A stretch of DNA of 64,000 bases from Frankiaceae bacterium (lineage in GTDB: Bacteria > Actinomycetota > Actinomycetes > BP-191). The stretch lies in the NCBI GenBank assembly GCA_035556555.1, contig DATMES010000002.1, forward strand, positions 62,001 through 126,000, given 5' to 3'. The notes below the pieces were generated by a model, which saw only the letters and a list, made by a program, of their open reading frames with translations, made no database searches and was not told where the DNA came from. This document shows positions 57,116 through 64,000 of this stretch, one piece after another. Position 1 is the first letter of the stretch, and each line of letters opens with the position of its first letter. A program made the translations under genes and the position numbers.

Positions 57116-59682
57116 CGGAAGGCACCGCCAACCCCGCCGTCACCGAGCCGGTGGCGGCCGGGCCGGCGGACGCCGCCGCCCGGCACGCCACCCTGCGCGT
57201 CGCGTCCCTCATCTCGATCATGGTGGCTGCGTTCTTCGCCGTGACGTCGTTCCTCGTCGCGGAGGAGGGCGTCACCGGCGCGCTGCGGCTGCCGTGGTGG
57301 TCCCTCGCGCTGCTGTTCGTCGTCACGAGCCGCGTGCAGATGCACGTCGAGGTACGCCGTTCCGCCCACTCCGTCACGCTGACCGACCTCGCGGTCGTGC
57401 TGGCGCTGTTCAGCGGCGCGCCGGTGTGGGTGCCGTTGCTGCGCGCCGTGACGTGGGTGCCGATGTGCGCGTGGCGGTACCGCACCAGCCCGCGCCGCGC
57501 CGTCTTCAACGCCGTCCTCGGCCCGCTCGAGACGGCCGTTGCCACGCTCGTCTTCACGTCGATCGCCAGCGGCACCGTGCTGCGCGAGCCGCGCGCGTGG
57601 GCGGCGGCGTACCTCGGCGTCCTCGTCGCCGGCTTCGTCGGCGCGCTGCTCGTCACCGTGGTCATCGCGCTCAACGACGGCTCCGTCTCGGTCAGCTCGC
57701 TGCGTGAGGCGCTCGTCCTCGGCGCGCTCGTCGGCGCCGCCAACTCGACGCTCGGCGTCATCGCCGTCCTGCTCGTCGACGCCAGCCCCGCCGCGCGCTG
57801 GCTGCTCATCGCGCTCGGCGGCGTGCTCGTCGTCGGCTACCGCTCGTACGCCACCCTCCGCGAGCGCCACCGCGGGCTGGAGTCGCTGTTCGGGTTCACG
57901 CGCTCGCTGGCGCGGCGCGCGGACTCCGAGGACGCCGTACCCACGCTGCTCAAGCTCGCCGCCGACCGTCTCGGCGCCGACTCCGCCGAGCTGCTGCTCG
58001 CGACCTGGCCCGGCGAGGTCGGCCCGGTGCTGCTGCGCATCGACGGCGACCGCCTCATGGCCCGCCCCGCGGCACTCGACGACCACTGGCCGCTCGCGCG
58101 GGTGCTCGCCGAGCAGACCCCCATGATCCTCAACGGCTCCCGCTCCAGCGACGAGGCGATCCGCCGCTACCTCACGCGCGTCGGCCACCGCGAGATGCTG
58201 CTCGCCCCGCTGCCCAGTGAGGACGCGCCCGTCGGCGTGCTCGTCGTCGCGGACCGTACGGCGTCGAGCGTCCGCGGCTTCAGCGACGACGACCTGCGGC
58301 TGCTCGAGACCATGGCGACCCACGGCGCCGCCGCGATCTCCAACGCGCGCCTCGTCGACCGCCTCCGTCACGACGCCAACCACGACGCGCTGACCGGGCT
58401 GCGTAACCGCTCCGTCCTGCCCGAGGCCGTCGCCTCGCTCGTCACCGCCGCGGCCGAGCACGGCACCTGCGCGGGCGCCGTCGCGCTGCTCGACCTCGAC
58501 GACTTCAAGCAGGTCAACGACGCCCTCGGCCACCACGTGGGCGACCTCCTGCTGCAGCACGTCGCGACGCGGCTGTCGCGGCTGACCCCGCCGGGCTCCG
58601 CGGTGTGCCGGCTCGGCGGCGACGAGTTCGCGCTCGTCCTCCCCGGCGACGACCCGCAGGCGCTGCTCGACCGCGTCGGGATGCTCAAGGAGGAGCTCGC
58701 CCGCCCCGTCGACCTCGGCCCCGTCACCGTCAGCACGTGCGCGTCCGTCGGCGTCGCGTTCGTCGGTCCGCACGGCGTCTCGGCGCCGTTGCTGCTGCAG
58801 CGCGCCGACGTCGCGATGTACGCCGCCAAGCGCACCAACCGCGGCGTGGTGCCGTTCGACAACGCCATCGACTCGGTCCGGCCCGAGCGGCTCGGCCTCG
58901 CCTCCGACCTGCGCGCGCTGCTGTCCGGCGACCTCGGCCGCGGCAGCCTCGTCGTCCACTATCAGCCGCAGGTCGCGACCTCCGGCGCCGTCGTTGCCGT
59001 CGAGGCGCTCGTCCGCTGGTCGCACCCCGTCATGGGGCTGCTCTCGCCCGACGAGTTCGTGCCCGTCGCCGAGTCCACCGGCCTCGCCGGCCAGCTCACC
59101 GACGCGGTGCTGCGTACGGCGCTCGGCGACCTGCGGACGTTCGACGCCGCCGGCCACCGCCTCGCCGTCTCCGTCAACCTCTCCGCCCGCTCCCTGCACG
59201 ACCCCCAGCTCGTCGAGGACGTGGCGGCGGCGCTGGCGTCGTACGGCGTCTCCCCGGGCCGCCTCACCCTGGAGCTCACCGAGAGCTCCATCGTCTCCGA
59301 CCCCGTCCGCGCGTCCGAGCTGCTCGGGATGCTCTCCAAGAACGGCGTGCGCGTCTCCGTCGACGACTTCGGCACCGGCTACTCGTCGCTGTCGCACCTC
59401 GCGCGGCTGCCCGTGTCCGAGGTCAAGGTGGACAAGTCGTTCGTGCAGCGGATGCGCACCGACGGGCGCGACGCGGCCATCGTGCGTTCGGTCGTACGCC
59501 TCGCCGCCGAGCTCGACATGGCCGTCGTGGCGGAGGGCGTGGAGGACGAGCAGACCGCCGCCGACCTCAACGCGCTCGGCTGCGACCTGCTGCAGGGCTA
59601 CCTGTACAGCCGCCCTGTGCCCGCCGCCGTGCTTCTGGACTGGCTCACGGCCCAGAACCAGGGCCTCCGCGCCGTCGGCTAG
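57106..59682 (+). CDS. Membrane MASE-like-GAF-GGDEF-EAL c-di-GMP enzyme
   Basis: 858 residues from ATG 57106, which overlaps the last codons of the protease gene; GTG 57112 (GTGA overlap) is an alternative. About seven membrane segments in residues 30-245, a GAF domain (about 265-400), GGDEF (504-508 intact, LGGDEF) and EAL (E633 of VEALVRW, D753-D754 of DDFGTGYSS, AEGVEDE intact). Both activities are predicted. Coupling to an exported protease is notable. Confidence 0.92.
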   Translation: MGVTEGTANPAVTEPVAAGPADAAARHATLRVASLISIMVAAFFAVTSFLVAEEGVTGALRLPWWSLALLFVVTSRVQMHVEVRRSAHSVTLTDLAVVLALFSGAPVWVPLLRAVTWVPMCAWRYRTSPRRAVFNAVLGPLETAVATLVFTSIASGTVLREPRAWAAAYLGVLVAGFVGALLVTVVIALNDGSVSVSSLREALVLGALVGAANSTLGVIAVLLVDASPAARWLLIALGGVLVVGYRSYATLRERHRGLESLFGFTRSLARRADSEDAVPTLLKLAADRLGADSAELLLATWPGEVGPVLLRIDGDRLMARPAALDDHWPLARVLAEQTPMILNGSRSSDEAIRRYLTRVGHREMLLAPLPSEDAPVGVLVVADRTASSVRGFSDDDLRLLETMATHGAAAISNARLVDRLRHDANHDALTGLRNRSVLPEAVASLVTAAAEHGTCAGAVALLDLDDFKQVNDALGHHVGDLLLQHVATRLSRLTPPGSAVCRLGGDEFALVLPGDDPQALLDRVGMLKEELARPVDLGPVTVSTCASVGVAFVGPHGVSAPLLLQRADVAMYAAKRTNRGVVPFDNAIDSVRPERLGLASDLRALLSGDLGRGSLVVHYQPQVATSGAVVAVEALVRWSHPVMGLLSPDEFVPVAESTGLAGQLTDAVLRTALGDLRTFDAAGHRLAVSVNLSARSLHDPQLVEDVAAALASYGVSPGRLTLELTESSIVSDPVRASELLGMLSKNGVRVSVDDFGTGYSSLSHLARLPVSEVKVDKSFVQRMRTDGRDAAIVRSVVRLAAELDMAVVAEGVEDEQTAADLNALGCDLLQGYLYSRPVPAAVLLDWLTAQNQGLRAVG

Positions 59683-59690
59683 GAACGCGT

Positions 59691-59720
59691 GAGGGGCAGC
59701 CGGCGGACCGGCTGCCCCTC
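59691..59720. terminator. Bidirectional terminator between convergent genes
   Basis: Perfect 13-bp arms GAGGGGCAGCCGG (59691-59703) and complement (59708-59720) with a CGGA tetraloop. It sits between the GGDEF-EAL gene and the convergent secreted-protein gene. Confidence 0.9.
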
Positions 59721-59736
59721 AGCGCTGTGCTGGTGG

Positions 59737-60540
59737 TCAGGACAGGTCGTACGGCGGGCAGTCCCAGAACGGCTCGCCCAGGCGGAAAACGTCACCCTGG
59801 CTGTTGATCGTCGCCACGCCCGCGTAGTCACCCTGCAGCAGCGAGAGGGCCGGGCAGAAGACCGGGTCGAGGAGGTCCTTGCTGACGCTGCTGACGAGCG
59901 CACCCATCGTGTCGAGCAGGTCGTAGATCGGGTCGAGGATCGGGTCGTGAGTGCCCGCGTTGAGGACGATGTAGCACTCGGCGCCGGCGGTGCCAGCCGG
60001 GACCCACGTGTCGGTGCGCGCGTCGAGGACCCACGTGGTCGTGCCGTCGTTGAACTGATCACAGACGTAGGCGGGCTCGCCCGGGGGCGCGATGTAGGAC
60101 ACGACCCCGGGGGACAGCACCGTGGTGCCGTTGGTGCCGGTGCCGGATCGCGACGCGCCGTTGACATACGCGCCGCCGTGCGTCGAGACGTTGAGCTTGA
60201 TCGTGCAGGTCAGGGTGCCGGTTTGCGTGATGGTTCCGCCGTAGAGGAATCCGATCATCGAGTCGGCCGGCGACTCAAGGCTCGTGTCGCTGACCGCGGT
60301 CAACGAGCAGCCGCCATCTGTGGCGCTGGGGGCCGCCTCGGAGCCGGGCCGGCCCGGCGGCTGGCCGCGACCGTGGCCGTTGGAGGTGTGCACCTGCGAC
60401 TCCCGCGCGTGGCACGGCATGGGGTGCGGGGGGTGCGGCTGCGGGGTGTACCACGGCTCGTTGCAGATCAGCGGATCTGCGCTGGCAACGTTCGTGAGAG
60501 CGGCGGCCGCGAATACCGCGGCGATCACCAAGGACTTCAC
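59737..60540 (-). CDS. Secreted protein of unknown function
   Basis: 267 residues from GTG 60540 with a strong GGAGGAGG site. Signal peptide VKSLVIAAVFAAAALTNVASA. The mature protein starts with a Pro/His-rich stretch (PWYTPQPHPPHPMPCHARESQ), then GGCSLTAVSD, TITQTGTLTCTIKLNVSTHGGAYVNG, YVCDQFNDGTTTWVLDAR and a C-terminal part with CPALSLLQGDY and FWDCPPYDLS; eight Cys in all. A longer frame upstream of the GTG is an AT-poor shadow. No family recognised. Confidence 0.82.
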   Translation of the reverse strand: MKSLVIAAVFAAAALTNVASADPLICNEPWYTPQPHPPHPMPCHARESQVHTSNGHGRGQPPGRPGSEAAPSATDGGCSLTAVSDTSLESPADSMIGFLYGGTITQTGTLTCTIKLNVSTHGGAYVNGASRSGTGTNGTTVLSPGVVSYIAPPGEPAYVCDQFNDGTTTWVLDARTDTWVPAGTAGAECYIVLNAGTHDPILDPIYDLLDTMGALVSSVSKDLLDPVFCPALSLLQGDYAGVATINSQGDVFRLGEPFWDCPPYDLS

Positions 60541-60917
60541 CGGTTCCTCCTCCGGAATTTCTGTGAATTGAGCACGGCGAGATCGCGGCACCAATAAGGG
60601 GTGACGCGGTGATTCGTATTCAGGACGGATGGGTCGCGCGATGCGGTCGATAGCAATGGCTGGGTGTGCTGCCTCCGACGGTAGGGACGCCAGGCTGGGT
60701 GGGTGAGCGGCGGGAACGTACCCACGCGTGTCTGACCGTCGCAAGGCTTTGACGGGTTATGGGCAGAAAAGGAGGGTGAGATATCATCCGTCTGGTGTAT
60801 TCGACGGCATATGTGCGCGACTTCCGTCAAAGCCGGTAAATCTGCGTAGTCACGGCCTTGCGCCGGTCACTAGGGTGCGAAAACTCCGAGCAACAACTTC
60901 CCAGGAGGGGATTCCCT
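60541..60917. other. 377-bp AT-richer divergent intergenic region
   Basis: No gene supported. It separates two divergent secreted-protein genes and is clearly less GC-rich than its surroundings, especially 60755-60860 (GATATCATCC, GGCATATGTG). An 11-bp exact inverted repeat GGCTTTGACGG (60745-60755) / CCGTCAAAGCC (60824-60834) brackets a 68-bp core. Promoters for both genes should lie here; the inverted repeat might also be the scar of a small mobile element. Confidence 0.6.
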
Positions 60918-61505
60918 ATGCGCAAAGCTCTCTCGCGGTTCGGCGGTATCGCTGCCGGCGTCGCGTTGACCTCGCTCCTGCTGCCGGCCGGGACGGCGGC
61001 GGCGGAGACGTCCGCGTCGTGCGACCCGGCGGACTCCCAGGTGCTCCTCGAGCCGACCAACCTCGGCGGGTACCCGGACAACTTCATCTACGTGGACCAG
61101 CAGGGCGACCGCCGCGTCATCTGCTTCAACATCTCGTTCCTCAACACCGCGGCCGGCGCGATCGTCATCGGCCCGGTCACCGGCGGCACCCCCCTGGTGG
61201 CCGTCGACGACACCACTCCGAGCTCCTGCCCGCAGGTGATCATCGACAACGCGACGGTCGGGCTCAGGTTCAGCACGTCGCCGACGGCGCCGGCGTTCTG
61301 CTTCCGCCTTGGCACGTCGGTAGCGAAGAAGATCGGGCTCGACACGAGCCAGGCTCCTGGTGGCCCGACGATCGAGGTGTGGCGGGACGGCGTGTTCAAC
61401 GAGCTCGACCGCTTCGCCTGCCCGCTCGAGTACCTGGCGTACCTCGAGGACCAGACCAACGACGACTGCATGACGACGCCGACTCGGATCTTCCCGCCGG
61501 CGTAA
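60918..61505 (+). CDS. Secreted protein of unknown function
   Basis: 195 residues from ATG 60918 (AGGAGGGG site). Signal peptide RKALSRFGGIAAGVALTSLLLPAG, cleavage near AAA-ET. Mature part begins SCDPADSQVLLEP and contains VICFNISFLNTAAGAIVIGP, CPQVIIDNATVGLRF, FCFRLGTSVAKKIGLD and FACPLEYLAYLEDQTNDDC; six Cys. Looks like a beta-rich extracellular domain. Own terminator follows, then the groEL control region. Confidence 0.83.
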   Translation: MRKALSRFGGIAAGVALTSLLLPAGTAAAETSASCDPADSQVLLEPTNLGGYPDNFIYVDQQGDRRVICFNISFLNTAAGAIVIGPVTGGTPLVAVDDTTPSSCPQVIIDNATVGLRFSTSPTAPAFCFRLGTSVAKKIGLDTSQAPGGPTIEVWRDGVFNELDRFACPLEYLAYLEDQTNDDCMTTPTRIFPPA

Positions 61506-61517
61506 GGCACTCCGTGA

Positions 61518-61547
61518 CGAGGGGCGGTCCGGCCGGGCCGCCCCTCG
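61518..61547 (+). terminator. Terminator after the secreted protein gene at 60918
   Basis: 13-bp arms (61518-61530 CGAGGGGCGGTCC; 61535-61547) with one G-T pair and a GGCC loop. Confidence 0.82.
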
Positions 61548-61559
61548 CGGTGTCCGCGC

Positions 61560-61586
61560 CTTGCACTCTCGGGCGTCGAGTGCTAA
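61560..61586 (+). promoter_or_regulatory. CIRCE (HrcA operator), upstream copy
   Basis: CTTGCACTC-N9-GAGTGCTAA; the consensus is TTAGCACTC-N9-GAGTGCTAA. One base off in the left arm. Bound by the heat-shock repressor HrcA. Confidence 0.82.
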
Positions 61587-61593
61587 ACCTGTC

Positions 61594-61620
61594 TTAGCAC
61601 TCAACAACGGTGAGTGCCAG
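61594..61620 (+). promoter_or_regulatory. CIRCE (HrcA operator), downstream copy
   Basis: TTAGCACTC-AACAACGGT-GAGTGCCAG: left arm perfect, two mismatches at the right end. Starts 7 bp after the first CIRCE and 101 bp before the groEL start. Confidence 0.9.
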
Positions 61621-61672
61621 ACCATCGGCGAGGTCTCGCTCACAACGTGAGGCCGTCCGTCGCGGGCGCTGA

Positions 61673-63349
<1,677 letters not shown>

Positions 63350-63367
63350 GTCCCGTAACACCCCCGC

Positions 63368-63404
63368 CGAGGGCGGTCCCGCGAACGTTGCGGGGCCGCC
63401 CTCG
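63368..63404 (+). terminator. Terminator after groEL
   Basis: 15-bp arms (63368-63382 CGAGGGCGGTCCCGC; 63390-63404) with one G-T pair and a 7-nt loop. Confidence 0.88.
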
Positions 63405-63430
63405 CGACGTTGGGAGCCGGATGGCGATTT

Positions 63431-63488
63431 TCGTGATCTTGGCTACGTTCGTGACGGCCGGGCAGCATGAACGTAGCCAAGATCACGA
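63431..63488. repeat. Intergenic hairpin repeat, family B, copy 4
   Basis: A 58-bp element with perfect 20-bp arms (63431-63450 TCGTGATCTTGGCTACGTTC; 63469-63488). GGCTACG pairs with CGTAGCC, another compensated change against GGCGACG/CGTCGCC. Located 27 bp after the groEL terminator. Confidence 0.95.
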
Positions 63489-63587
63489 CCGATCGCTCCG
63501 CCACGCGCTGCGGCGCGGGCGGCGTTCCGCGCGGGATGCGGTGGGTAGGGTCAGGGCAAACCCCCTCACTCCACCCGGAGGCCCCTC

Positions 63588-63740
63588 GTGCGTACCCGCC
63601 TGCTGCTCGCCACCGCCCTCGCCCTGCCGCTGCTCGGCGGCGTCGCCGACGCCGGCCCCCGCGAGGACTGCTGGGACATCGGCCTCGGCTTCCGCGTCTC
63701 CGCGCTCGTCTGCAACAAACTCCCCGGCGACACCCGCTAA
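63588..63740 (+). CDS. 50-residue secreted two-cysteine peptide
   Basis: GTG 63588 with a CCCGGAGG site, TAA at 63738. Signal peptide VRTRLLLATALALPLLGGVADA, mature part of about 28 residues: GPREDCWDIGLGFRVSALVCNKLPGDTR. Two Cys 14 residues apart. In size and layout it recalls the PTDC microproteins but lacks their motif. Flanked by hairpin repeats B4 and B5. Confidence 0.68.
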   Translation: MRTRLLLATALALPLLGGVADAGPREDCWDIGLGFRVSALVCNKLPGDTR

Positions 63741-63756
63741 GACTGCTCCGCGAGAA

Positions 63757-63814
63757 TCGTGATCTTGACGACGTTCGTGCTGCTCGGCTCGTACGAACGT
63801 CGTCAAGATCACGA
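63757..63814. repeat. Intergenic hairpin repeat, family B, copy 5
   Basis: A 58-bp element with perfect 22-bp arms (63757-63778, starting TCGTGATCTTGACGACGTTC; 63793-63814). TTGACG pairs with CGTCAA, compensated against TTGGCG/CGCCAA of other copies. Lies 16 bp after the microprotein stop and 56 bp before the next gene. Confidence 0.95.
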
Positions 63815-63870
63815 CATGGTCGTCCGCCAATCCCGGCGCGGCCGCCCGCCGACGACCTAGGCTGGGCGGC

Positions 63871-64000
63871 ATGACCGAGACTCCTTCGCAGCCGCCCGCC
63901 GGCTGGTACCCCGACCCGACGTCGCAGTTCGAGCAGCGCTACTGGGACGGCGCGCAGTGGACCGAGCACGTCTCGACGGCCGGCCAGCAGAGCACCAGCC
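63871..64000 (+). CDS. DUF2510-domain protein, partial
   Basis: Starts at ATG 63871 and runs off the right edge; 43 codons visible. MTETPSQPPAGWYPDP then RYWDGAQWTEHVS is the DUF2510 signature (GWYPDP...RYWDGxxWT), found at the N-terminus of many actinomycete membrane proteins. The rest of the protein is not in the window. Confidence 0.9.
   Translation, partial: MTETPSQPPAGWYPDPTSQFEQRYWDGAQWTEHVSTAGQQSTS

Overview
The window is a very GC-rich stretch (about 72% by eye) of an actinomycete chromosome. Support comes from the content: GTG and TTG starts, GTGA/ATGA stop-start overlaps, SenX3-RegX3, DUF3263, LytR_C, GpgS, a Cdc48-like AAA ATPase, GroEL with a Gly/Met tail and CIRCE operators, and a SAM-I riboswitch on thrC. 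No rRNA, tRNA, CRISPR, prophage or insertion sequence was seen. Both edges cut genes (a glutamate-type permease on the left, a DUF2510 protein on the right).

Layout. 1-2.2 kb: leftward polar amino-acid ABC transporter (ATPase, binding protein, permease). 2.3-3.4 kb: arsenate reductase and a MIP channel, with a phoX remnant beside them. 3.9-6.2 kb: methyltransferase, then a TasA/camelysin-like surface protein with its own SipW-type signal peptidase. 6.3-11.9 kb: two adjacent c-di-GMP-type proteins (PAS-GGDEF-EAL and REC-PAS-GGDEF-EAL) that share a C-terminal recombinase-like tail. 11.9-13.5 kb: secreted M28 peptidase. 13.9-20.4 kb: phosphate regulon (regX3-senX3 facing phoU and pstS-pstC-pstA-pstB), with arrays of 11-nt direct repeats that look like PHO boxes. 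20.5-24 kb: large secreted M36 metallopeptidase with a sortase-like tail. 24.2-28.2 kb: small secreted protein, ECF sigma factor with a membrane tail, GAF histidine kinase and NarL-type regulator. 28.4-38.8 kb: secreted proteins running into a tightly coupled operon that joins a membrane-anchored surface protein to a Liv-type ABC importer whose two permeases and one ATPase are fused in one chain. 38.8-42.4 kb: five tiny secreted proteins sharing a GPGT...PTDC signature, interrupted by a GH44 glycosidase. 42.4-47.2 kb: GAF-ANTAR regulator, glutamate dehydrogenase, DUF3263, LytR_C, otsB, methyltransferase. 47.4-52.5 kb: cdc48, otsA, response regulator, gpgS (all leftward). 52.5-55.2 kb: secreted protein; SAM riboswitch, thrC, MoaD/ThiS carrier; cold-shock protein. 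55.3-59.7 kb: S8 peptidase with 20 Trp-centred pentapeptides, overlapping a membrane GGDEF-EAL protein. 59.7-64 kb: two secreted proteins, groEL, a 50-residue secreted peptide and a DUF2510 start.

Themes. The region is dominated by secreted and envelope proteins, phosphate sensing and c-di-GMP signalling, plus trehalose and glucosylglycerate synthesis (otsA, otsB, gpgS). Two families of intergenic hairpin repeats (three copies of about 70 bp sharing GGTTACTGGTGAGTA-type arms, five copies of about 57 bp sharing CGTGATCTTGGC-type arms) sit after gene ends across the window; the second family shows compensatory base changes. The best candidates for undescribed biology are the microprotein family with its shared GTAATCAACGG leader, the six-gene fused-transporter operon, and the EAL proteins with recombinase-like tails.
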